From assembly GCF_000316115.1 (NCBI RefSeq), contig NZ_JH993797.1, positions 5,194,486-5,258,485 on the forward strand: 64,000 bases of DNA, read 5' to 3'. Position numbers and translations under genes: made by a program. The notes under the pieces were generated by a model. The model had not been told where the DNA came from. It ran no database searches and was given only the letters and a program-made list of their open reading frames with translations. The DNA is from Leptolyngbya sp. PCC 7375 (GTDB lineage Bacteria; Cyanobacteriota; Cyanobacteriia; Phormidesmidales; Phormidesmidaceae). Positions 25,648-32,254 of this stretch are shown in pieces; the first letter of the stretch is position 1, and every line of letters begins with the position of its first letter.

Positions 25648-27399
25648 GTGCGTTATTTGGCCGAGGTTCAGAAAAAAAGTGGATTTATGGGCAGCAGCCG
25701 AGCTGAGTTTAAACTCTTAGCTTGTGAGCGCTCGGAGCAAAATTGGAGTGCTGTCTCTGGAGATGAACTAGTCCCAGCTCCAGATGATGCAGGTTATAGC
25801 TCTGGCGCGCTGATTTTAATTGAGCTGTCCAATGGTCGTCAGGTTCAGCGTCATTATGAGGCGGGACGTCAGTTGGTTAGCATCCTGCAAAATTTTTCTA
25901 GTCTCAACAAAAAATTTAAAACTCAAGAAGACGAGATTGAACAGTGGAAAGAGTCCCTGACCTATCAAAGTCAGGCGCTTAATCAACGTGAGCTGGAGTT
26001 AGATACCCGCGAAGATGAGATCAAGCAGGCGGCGACTGAACTCTCTGAATTAGATACGCAAAAGCAAGAGTTAGAGACATTTCGCGCTGAGCTAGATGAA
26101 CAGCGCCAAGACTATGAGCGTAAAAACTCTGAGCTGGAGGGCGCATGGGCTCACTTAAACGGAGAGAAACAAAGGCTTGAAGAGCATCGTGAAACGTTAT
26201 CGTCTCAGACAGGTTTAGATTCGAGCCAGACGCAAAAGCTAAGAGATGCCGTTGAGCAGTTGATGGTTAACGTAGTGCCAATGGAGGACCTGCGTCAGCA
26301 ACTTGGTAGCACTCGTGATTCCCTGGGGCAGTATCAGGGCATTTTACAAGGTTGGCAGCAGACCGGCTCTGAACAACAGGATCAGCTGCAATCTAAGAGC
26401 CATGATGTAGAGCGATTCAAGCAGTCAGTGCAGCAGCTTTACCAGACTGTTGATGCTGATCGCAGCGCTTTCAATGCACTATGTATAGAATTGCGGGAAT
26501 CAAAGGTAAAGCTTGCTCAGAAAAAGCAGCAAAACCAACTGGTATCAGAGCAGATTAATCAGCAGAGTGGAGTATATCAAAAGGTCTATGAGCTGCTGAA
26601 TACTGGTGATCAGGTACGTTTGGGCAAAAAAATTGACCTCACCAAGCTTGAGGAGATGTCTATCGAAGACCTTGAGGCTTTGCTGACGGGTATGGAAACA
26701 GATTTGGAAAAGATGTCTCGCTTTGTTAGTGACCAAGAGGAAGAGCTGACATACCAGCAGCAGGCGATTGATGAGCTGAAGCAGAAAGCGGAAGCTGCTA
26801 GCGAGTATGACAGGATGCAGATTGAAGCTGATATCAGTGACGAGCAAGATCGTTACGATATGCTCAATAAAACCTTGGTTGGTCAGCGCCGTAATTTGCT
26901 GGAACGGGAAGAGGTACTAAGCCAGCATCGAGCTGTTTTATTGCGGCGTCAGGGTCAGGCAACTGTTGATAGCCCCGTGGAAAATGCAGCTGATTTGGAG
27001 CCAGTGCTGGAACATATCGATCAGGTCCGTCAGGAGCTAGCGACCCAGGCTGTGGAGTTAGAGCAATTAATTGCTGAGTTGGACAATCGCTGTAATGAGT
27101 TACAGCAGCAGGTAGATACTAAGCAGTCTGAGTTGGACAATCAGCGGTCTAATCTGGAGAAGGAAAGAGACACGTTTGAGCAGGCGATTAAGGATTGGGC
27201 TGGTTTGGAGCGTGCGATCGCAACCCGTAACGAGTATATGGGTCCTGCGGCTGAAAAAATGGATACTATCCAACACATGCTGGATGGAGTATTTGTTACG
27301 CTAGAACGGTTCCAAGAGGTCAATGACTACCAGTTGCAAGCCATTGCTGAGATGCAGCAAACAATCCAGAGCTTATCAGGTGAGCCAGCAGCTGCATAA
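25648..27399 (+). CDS. hmpF: Coiled-coil motility protein HmpF
   Basis: 583 residues, cytoplasmic, with no membrane segment. The first ~90 residues form a small globular domain (RYLAEVQKKSGFMG, KLLACERSEQNWSAV, GALILIELSNGRQVQ). Residues ~90-550 are nearly continuous heptad coiled coil (KTQEDEIEQWKESL, LDTREDEIKQAATELSEL and others) with a short break around QVRLGKKIDLTKLEEMS. This is the HmpF architecture known from filamentous cyanobacteria, where the protein localises with pilus machinery and is needed for gliding. The GTG start at 25648 follows a GAAGGGG site; the ATG at 25640 is out of frame. Its position facing hmpA supports the assignment. Confidence 0.87.
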   Translation: MRYLAEVQKKSGFMGSSRAEFKLLACERSEQNWSAVSGDELVPAPDDAGYSSGALILIELSNGRQVQRHYEAGRQLVSILQNFSSLNKKFKTQEDEIEQWKESLTYQSQALNQRELELDTREDEIKQAATELSELDTQKQELETFRAELDEQRQDYERKNSELEGAWAHLNGEKQRLEEHRETLSSQTGLDSSQTQKLRDAVEQLMVNVVPMEDLRQQLGSTRDSLGQYQGILQGWQQTGSEQQDQLQSKSHDVERFKQSVQQLYQTVDADRSAFNALCIELRESKVKLAQKKQQNQLVSEQINQQSGVYQKVYELLNTGDQVRLGKKIDLTKLEEMSIEDLEALLTGMETDLEKMSRFVSDQEEELTYQQQAIDELKQKAEAASEYDRMQIEADISDEQDRYDMLNKTLVGQRRNLLEREEVLSQHRAVLLRRQGQATVDSPVENAADLEPVLEHIDQVRQELATQAVELEQLIAELDNRCNELQQQVDTKQSELDNQRSNLEKERDTFEQAIKDWAGLERAIATRNEYMGPAAEKMDTIQHMLDGVFVTLERFQEVNDYQLQAIAEMQQTIQSLSGEPAAA

Positions 27400-27425
27400 C
27401 CTCTACCCACACTAGTTTGACTTTT

Positions 27426-27629
27426 ATGATTTGGGTAAATGAGCATATAGATCCCTCTGGGATTGTCTACTCTGCCATCGCTTGTTGTGATCAAAACGCT
27501 GCTGAAGAATGCCATGCAACGTTTCAAGCATCGTTAACAGATGAGCAAAAAGAAGCTGGTTGGGTCGCTCGATTGCGCACTGTAGACTCTTGGGATGATG
27601 TACCCGTCAGTGCTTTGAAGTTATCCTAA
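27426..27629 (+). CDS. Small conserved-looking protein of unknown function
   Basis: 67 residues starting MIWVNEHIDPSGIVYSAIAC and ending WDDVPVSALKLS. It is soluble, with two adjacent cysteines (ACC) and a tryptophan-rich second half (GWVARLRTVDSWDD). The composition looks like a real small protein, and it lies on the same strand between hmpF and the S4 gene. The frame also has a TTG 9 bases upstream. I recall similar small cyanobacterial proteins but know no function. Confidence 0.6.
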   Translation: MIWVNEHIDPSGIVYSAIACCDQNAAEECHATFQASLTDEQKEAGWVARLRTVDSWDDVPVSALKLS

Positions 27630-27687
27630 CGGAGTTGTCTTAGCGGAGTTGTTTTAGAAAACTAACTATTGCCTTTGAATATCCATC

Positions 27688-27909
27688 ATGTCCGAACACG
27701 TTATAAAACTGAGCCAGTTCCTAAAGCTCAATGACTTAGTTCAATCCGGCGGTGAAGCCAAACATCTGATTCAGTCTGGCCATGTACGAGTGAACGATGA
27801 GGTAGAGTTGCGACGCGGTCGCAAACTATGGGCAGGGGACCGGGTAACCTTTGCTAATCAAACCTACGATGTTATCTCTGATGTAGATAGCATCGATAAT
27901 TCGAATTAA
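27688..27909 (+). CDS. S4-domain RNA-binding protein (YaaA/YbcJ-like)
   Basis: 73 residues forming essentially one S4 RNA-binding domain: IKLSQFLKLNDLVQSGGEAK, then HLIQSGHVRVNDEVELRRGR and KLWAGDRVTF. The domain binds structured RNA, often rRNA, and stand-alone versions are linked to ribosome biology. It is complete for this class (about 70 residues). Downstream are two hairpins and then the IS element. Confidence 0.85.
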   Translation: MSEHVIKLSQFLKLNDLVQSGGEAKHLIQSGHVRVNDEVELRRGRKLWAGDRVTFANQTYDVISDVDSIDNSN

Positions 27910-27943
27910 TAGGCTGGGGCGTTGGCACCCTCAACCTAAAAAT

Positions 27944-27983
27944 AAAGCCGTTGGTATGCACTGTCAGGCATATCAACGGCTTT
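27944..27983 (-). terminator. Hairpin terminator oriented to end minus-strand (lrtA) transcription
   Basis: 16-bp stem (27944-27959 with 27968-27983, one wobble pair) and 8-nt loop. On the minus strand it is followed by ATTTTTAGG, so the T-run favours termination of transcripts coming from lrtA. It now lies beyond the inserted IS element. Confidence 0.7.
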
Positions 27984-27991
27984 GAAGGTTA

Positions 27992-28021
27992 AAGGCATCT
28001 ATTGTGCACAATAGATGCCTT
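27992..28021. repeat. Perfect 30-bp palindrome
   Basis: AAGGCATCTATTGTG followed at once by its exact reverse complement. It lies between the S4 gene and lrtA, next to the terminator hairpin. It may be part of a bidirectional terminator or a protein-binding dyad. Confidence 0.85.
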
Positions 28022-28023
28022 AC

Positions 28024-28032
28024 CTACTGACC
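28024..28032. repeat. Left 9-bp target-site duplication of the IS element
   Basis: CTACTGACC directly abuts the left inverted repeat; the same nine bases follow the right inverted repeat at 29348-29356. Confidence 0.92.
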
Positions 28033-29347
28033 CTGACTGCCTGACACAAATCCTGTAACCCAGAATCCATAAGGATCGACAAGGAAATGGGCAGAGGGCA
28101 TGCAAAGCTGAAGATACCAAACCATCAGCGTGATATGCATGTCAGCCTCTACCCAACTGTATGATCAATTGTTGCCCTTCCTGCGTCAACATAGCCGTTA
28201 CAAAGACCTCCGGCATCTGAAAACACTGGCTTGGATGGTCAGTGCCCTGATCTGTAGTGGCCAACTCAGCCTCCCCGCTTGGGAACCCTACGTCCCCAGT
28301 CGGGCGACTCAGGCCCAGAGCTTTGAACGTCGGTGGCATCGCTTTTTCATCAACCGATTCATTGATGTCAAGGGGTTGTATCTGCCGCTGGTGTTGTTAG
28401 CGCTCACCAACTGGCGGGCTCATCGACTCTATCTAGCATTGGATACGACCATGCTGTGGAATCGCTATTGTATGATTCACCTGTCGGTTGTGTGTTGTGG
28501 ACGAGCGGTACCACTTCTATGGCGGGTATTAGAGCATGAAAGTGCCATGGTTGCGTTCGATGAATATCGACCCTTGTTACGGCGTGCCCGTTGGCTGTTG
28601 CGTCGGCATCCCAACACGATGTTGTTAGCTGACCGAGGGTTTGCCAACCATGACCTCATGAGTTGGTTGCAAGCGAGTGGTTGGCACTATTGTTTGCGCA
28701 TTGCGTGTGATGTTCATCTCCACGGCCCATGCCGTCATCCCATTGAAGTACAAGCGCTGTGGCCTCCCAAAGGAGAAGCCACTCTCTATGAGAACGTGGG
28801 GCTCTGGCAAGATGGTGAGCATCGATGTAATTTAGTCTTGGCAACCGTGCGAGGGACGAAGGAATCCTGGGCGGTGATTACGGATGAATCACCGAGTCTA
28901 CAAACGTTGTGGCAATATGCCTTGCGGTTTCGGGTTGAGGAGTTGTTTTTAGATAGCAAATCAGGAGCCTTTGAACTCGAAGACTCTCGCATTCGATCCG
29001 CTCAAGCTCTAGAGCGTCTCTATTTGGTGGCCGCCATTGCCTTGTTATACGGCACCACTCAAGGCATGGCGGTGCAGTGTGAAGGCTTACGTCAACAGGT
29101 GGATACCCATTGGAGACGAGGGCTCAGCTATCTCAAAATTGGCTTACGGTGGCTCAAGGGAGTCGTTCACAAAGGTCGGACTCTTCTGAAACCAGTCCCC
29201 TTATTGCCCAAAGACCCAGACCCTTGTTTTGCGTCCAACAAGGCTGAGCAACGTTACTATGACCTGATTTGGTTTTCCCGTATTCGGTCAATACGATGTC
29301 GGACTTGAGATATTAATGGGGGCATCTGAGATGTGTCAGTCAGTCAG
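28033..29347 (+). mobile_element. Intact IS4-family insertion sequence, 1315 bp
   Basis: Terminal inverted repeats of 16 bp, CTGACTGCCTGACACA at 28033-28048 and its complement at 29332-29347 (15 of 16 match), flank one transposase gene. A perfect 9-bp direct repeat, CTACTGACC, borders both ends, as expected for IS4-type transposition. The perfect duplication and open transposase frame indicate recent insertion. It lies between the convergent S4-domain gene and lrtA, one base beyond the lrtA stop. Confidence 0.95.
28139..29308 (+). CDS. IS4-family DDE transposase
   Basis: 389 residues. DDE catalytic residues are visible: Asp in LALDTTMLW, Asp in LLADRGFAN, and Glu in the exact IS4 signature Y-(2)-R-(3)-E-(6)-K within YALRFRVEELFLDSK. 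The N-terminal region (LKTLAWMVSALICSGQLSL) resembles the DNA-binding part of the family. The frame also begins at a GTG at 28130; the ATG at 28139 is preferred. No frameshift is seen, so the enzyme is probably active. Confidence 0.93.
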   Translation: MSASTQLYDQLLPFLRQHSRYKDLRHLKTLAWMVSALICSGQLSLPAWEPYVPSRATQAQSFERRWHRFFINRFIDVKGLYLPLVLLALTNWRAHRLYLALDTTMLWNRYCMIHLSVVCCGRAVPLLWRVLEHESAMVAFDEYRPLLRRARWLLRRHPNTMLLADRGFANHDLMSWLQASGWHYCLRIACDVHLHGPCRHPIEVQALWPPKGEATLYENVGLWQDGEHRCNLVLATVRGTKESWAVITDESPSLQTLWQYALRFRVEELFLDSKSGAFELEDSRIRSAQALERLYLVAAIALLYGTTQGMAVQCEGLRQQVDTHWRRGLSYLKIGLRWLKGVVHKGRTLLKPVPLLPKDPDPCFASNKAEQRYYDLIWFSRIRSIRCRT

Positions 29348-29356
29348 CTACTGACC
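29348..29356. repeat. Right 9-bp target-site duplication of the IS element
   Basis: CTACTGACC, identical to 28024-28032. It ends one base before the lrtA stop codon (TAG on the minus strand at 29358-29360). Confidence 0.92.
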
Positions 29357-29357
29357 T

Positions 29358-30050
29358 CTACTTGCGCAGAGGTGCGGATTGCAGGTGATGTTTATCGGTC
29401 TGAAGATGTCCGTTATTGGTAACAGACCCATGGGCACTATGGCCGTTGCTATGGCCATTATTGGCACCCGCAGGACGAGGCTGAATCAGTCCATACCCAC
29501 CGTGATTCCTTTCATATATCACGTTGATTCGGTCAGTCTCCAAGTTGTAAAACACATAAAAATCGTGATCAATAAGCTGTAGATTTTCCAGGGCTTCTTG
29601 CACTGACATGGGAGCCATTGCAAAATATTTTGTTCTAACTACCTCTGCTGGCAGTTGGGGCTGGCCCTGTTCTAACAGCTCAGTGACGTGCAAATTCGCA
29701 TCCTGAGAAGTAGTATCAATCTCCATGGAACGCACTGATACATGATCAGAACTGCGACGTTTTTCCTTGTATTTGCGAAGCTGCCGACAAATCTTATCTG
29801 CTACTAAATCAATACTGGCATATAGGCTTTCGCTGCTTTCTTCGGCCCTTACTACAGCGCGGTTTACATGAACTGTGACTTCTGCATACTGCCGATTGGG
29901 CATTTTTGTGCCACCAGCCACAGACAAACAAACATCAACCTTATTGATCATTCGTTGAAAATGGCTAACTGACTTCTCAATTTTTTGTGAAACATGTTGG
30001 CGAATAGCCTCTGTAATTTCAAGATTTTTCCCTTGGATAACAAGCTTCAT
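29358..30050 (-). CDS. lrtA: Long-form ribosome hibernation factor LrtA/HPF
   Basis: 230 residues. The N-terminal S30AE domain (MKLVIQGKNLEITEAIRQHV, KMPNRQYAEVTVHVNRAVVR, about 1-105) binds the 30S subunit. The C-terminal domain (EVVRTKYFAMAPMSVQEALE, DHDFYVFYNLETDRINVIYE, about 135-195) mediates 70S pairing into inactive dimers. A Gly/Asn/His-rich tail follows (GANNGHSNGHSAHGSV). In cyanobacteria this gene is the light-repressed transcript A and aids dark and stress survival. The stop codon lies 10 bases beyond the right end of the IS element. The coding sequence is intact, but its terminator is now separated from it. Confidence 0.93.
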   Translation of the reverse strand: MKLVIQGKNLEITEAIRQHVSQKIEKSVSHFQRMINKVDVCLSVAGGTKMPNRQYAEVTVHVNRAVVRAEESSESLYASIDLVADKICRQLRKYKEKRRSSDHVSVRSMEIDTTSQDANLHVTELLEQGQPQLPAEVVRTKYFAMAPMSVQEALENLQLIDHDFYVFYNLETDRINVIYERNHGGYGLIQPRPAGANNGHSNGHSAHGSVTNNGHLQTDKHHLQSAPLRK

Positions 30051-30448
30051 AAAGCTGCCTCCACTGATAGAAGATAAGCGATTAGTTTCACCCTAGCACT
30101 TTAATTCTGAGAGATTTTTTCTGTTTAGAAACATTTTTATCCGTTGATAAATCTTTAGGATTAGCGCGGGATGATTTGAGTCTTATGTGTTCCCTCAATA
30201 TCAAAAAGTTTCTTGTATAATAAGGGTTCTAGCACTTGTGAGCATTGATCTCCTCCTTGGGAAGGGAGGGTGATTTTTATGACTCTTAACACTTTTTTAA
30301 CCTTTCTCTTATGATGTATAGATAGTTCTGAATTACTCGATATCTCAGTATTTTTCTGACTCTATTGCATTCATTTTTTTGCATATATAAAGTCAGTTAA
30401 AGCAGGTATAAAGTGACGAAAAGCTGATAAAGAATCAACATTCTTATA
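30051..30448. other. Divergent spacer between lrtA and lipB
   Basis: 398 bp with no supported gene. It should contain the lrtA promoter and leader (minus) and the lipB promoter (plus). A plus-strand TATAAT lies at 30216-30221 but lacks a good -35. A GGAGG-rich hairpin (CTCCTT/AAGGGAG) lies near 30252-30268. In other cyanobacteria the lrtA leader is long and affects transcript stability; no specific element could be confirmed here. Confidence 0.4.
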
Positions 30449-31147
30449 GTGACTGAAGATAGAAAGCTTATTGTTCAAGATATTGGATTAATCGCCTATA
30501 AATTGGCTTGGGAATATCAGAAAGAGTTGGTGTCTACACGTAAACAGGACTCTAACGCAGACGATGTCCTGGTGTTGACTGAGCACCCTCCGGTATATAC
30601 CCTAGGCGCTGGCTCGCAAGAGCAGTTTGTGCATTTTGATTTAACTCATCCCAGTTATAAAGTGCATCGAGTAGAACGTGGCGGTGAAGTCACTTATCAT
30701 TGCCCTGGCCAATTAGTGGGGTATCCCATTTTGAATTTGCATTACCATCGCAAAGATTTACATTGGTATCTGCGCCAGTTAGAAGAGGTTGTGATTCGTA
30801 CGCTTGCTCACTACAACCTTTTAGCCGAGCGCATTCAAGGTTTGACTGGTGTATGGGTTGATGATTATAAAGTGGCTGCAATTGGCATTAAGGTCAGCCG
30901 GTGGATCACCATGCATGGGTTTGCTCTGAATATTTGTCCAGATTTATCAGGCTTTGAGCGCATTACCCCTTGTGGTATCGCTGATCGACCGGTTGGCTCT
31001 ATGGCTCAGTTTGTGCATGGCATTACGTTAGCCGAGGTGAAACCCATACTTGTCCAGCATTTTACTGAGGTATTTCGACTATCAGCTCAGTATCTGGAAG
31101 AATCACCAACCAGCTGGCGTCGCCATGCTGAAGATATAAAAGTTTAG
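30449..31147 (+). CDS. lipB: Lipoyl(octanoyl) transferase LipB
   Basis: 232 residues. It transfers octanoate from acyl carrier protein to lipoyl domains, the first step of protein lipoylation. Motifs: LTEHPPVYTLGAGS, RVERGGEVTYHCPGQLVGYP (the RGG-T-HGPGQ-type block), VWVDDYKVAAIGIKVSRWIT with the catalytic-site Lys, MHGFALNI, and ITPCGIADRPVGSM with the nucleophilic Cys. The usual HGPGQ is HCPGQ here, a known variant in cyanobacteria. A GTG start at 30449 gives the family length. Confidence 0.93.
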   Translation: MTEDRKLIVQDIGLIAYKLAWEYQKELVSTRKQDSNADDVLVLTEHPPVYTLGAGSQEQFVHFDLTHPSYKVHRVERGGEVTYHCPGQLVGYPILNLHYHRKDLHWYLRQLEEVVIRTLAHYNLLAERIQGLTGVWVDDYKVAAIGIKVSRWITMHGFALNICPDLSGFERITPCGIADRPVGSMAQFVHGITLAEVKPILVQHFTEVFRLSAQYLEESPTSWRRHAEDIKV

Positions 31148-31286
31148 GTATTACGTAGGGCTGGCACTTAATCATTATGCATAGGCCTACAGAGTCGGGA
31201 TTGAGTTCAATTATTTCAACAGGTCGGGCGTTAGAAATAGCCTCACGGGTGCTTGATGTTTGTTGTCTAGAATAGCGAACTGTCTT

Positions 31287-31706
31287 ATGGACCAATACAA
31301 TGGTTTGATAACGGACATTCAGCCTATGCCCGACACTAATTTTCCTGAAGCCAAGCCCTCTAATGGTTTTTATTCGGTTGCTCAGACTGTAATAGGCGTT
31401 GAGCCAAAATCTCGTTTTTCCTCGTTCACTGATAAAACCCCTACCCAAGACTCTTGGACGTGTTCTTGGCAGGATGTTCGGCATGCGCGATCGCACTCTC
31501 AAATTCATCCATTCCTAAAGCCACTGACGTTCCATGCAGAACCGTTGACCGCTTTGCGGCATCGTGATGAACAGGCTTTGGAGGATATATTTGATGACCT
31601 GCAAGTCGAAGAAATTTTGATCGACGTCTGTATTCGTTTAAGGCAGCTCTATCCAGAGCCTTGTTGGGAAGACGAGCCGTTTGATTTTTTGCAGGGATAT
31701 CTGTAA
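31287..31706 (+). CDS. Hypothetical protein
   Basis: 139 residues from the ATG at 31287; a TTG at 31260 is also in frame. The first 90 residues look disordered (PNFPEAKPS-like, Ser/Pro-rich). The last 50 are acidic and helical (QALEDIFDDLQVEEILIDVC, IRLRQLYPEPCWEDEP). I do not recognise it. It is followed by a clear terminator, which supports a real transcript. An overlapping minus-strand frame is judged a shadow. Confidence 0.55.
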   Translation: MDQYNGLITDIQPMPDTNFPEAKPSNGFYSVAQTVIGVEPKSRFSSFTDKTPTQDSWTCSWQDVRHARSHSQIHPFLKPLTFHAEPLTALRHRDEQALEDIFDDLQVEEILIDVCIRLRQLYPEPCWEDEPFDFLQGYL

Positions 31707-31720
31707 GTCTAACTATCCAT

Positions 31721-31767
31721 AATTAATGACCCACCCGCGCCGAATAAACTTAGGTGGGTCATTAATT
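31721..31767. terminator. Bidirectional hairpin between convergent genes
   Basis: A perfect 15-bp stem (31721-31735 with 31753-31767, 17-nt loop), beginning AATTAATGACCCACC, lies between the plus-strand hypothetical gene and the minus-strand ssb. A/T-rich flanks on both sides suit termination in both directions. Confidence 0.7.
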
Positions 31768-31807
31768 GACAACTTCATAATCGCAGACTACCTCTATAAG
31801 GCTAAGA

Positions 31808-32254
31808 CTAGAACGGAATTTCGTCGTAGTCAGGCGTCGTGGTATTAGTCGGTGGGCTGCTTGGTTTAGGAGCCGAGGCAGCTGGACTACTGCCGCTATT
31901 ACTACCTTCAGCGATGGGAGGTGCCGCTGCCATCAGCATAGATTGCATCTCGGCAATACGGTGCAGACGTTGGACGGTGATTTCCGCTTGCTTTTCACGA
32001 AACCCTTCAGGTCGATCAACGGTTTTCATGGTTAATCGACCTTCAACCACGACTCGATCACCAGGACCGTAGCTAGCGTCTTGAATTGTCTGTGCCAGGT
32101 TGCCCCAACCAACGGCCTTAAACTGCGATGGGCTATCGTCTGGGCGCAGCCCAGCTATTTTGATCTTAAATTCGGCAATGGGGGTTTGGTTGTCGGAGGT
32201 GTAGCGCAGCTGCGGGCTCTCGACAATCTCGCCCATGAGGATGCAATGATTCAT
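31808..32254 (-). CDS. ssb: Single-stranded DNA-binding protein
   Basis: 148 residues. The N-terminal OB fold spans 1-105: MNHCILMGEIVESPQLRYT, IAEFKIKIAG, FKAVGWGNLAQTI, GDRVVVEGRLTM. A Pro/Ser-rich linker and the acidic tip DYDEIPF follow; the tip is the docking peptide for SSB-interacting repair and replication proteins. Its start overlaps the stop of the upstream nucleotidyltransferase gene by 4 bases (ATGA), so the two are translationally coupled. Cyanobacteria often carry more than one ssb; whether this is the main one cannot be told. Confidence 0.93.
   Translation of the reverse strand: MNHCILMGEIVESPQLRYTSDNQTPIAEFKIKIAGLRPDDSPSQFKAVGWGNLAQTIQDASYGPGDRVVVEGRLTMKTVDRPEGFREKQAEITVQRLHRIAEMQSMLMAAAPPIAEGSNSGSSPAASAPKPSSPPTNTTTPDYDEIPF

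Noticed and set aside
31062..31508. 148-residue minus-strand open frame
   Set aside because: It overlaps the end of lipB and the hypothetical gene at 31287 antisense, and its composition shows no domain; the plus-strand frame is followed by a terminator.
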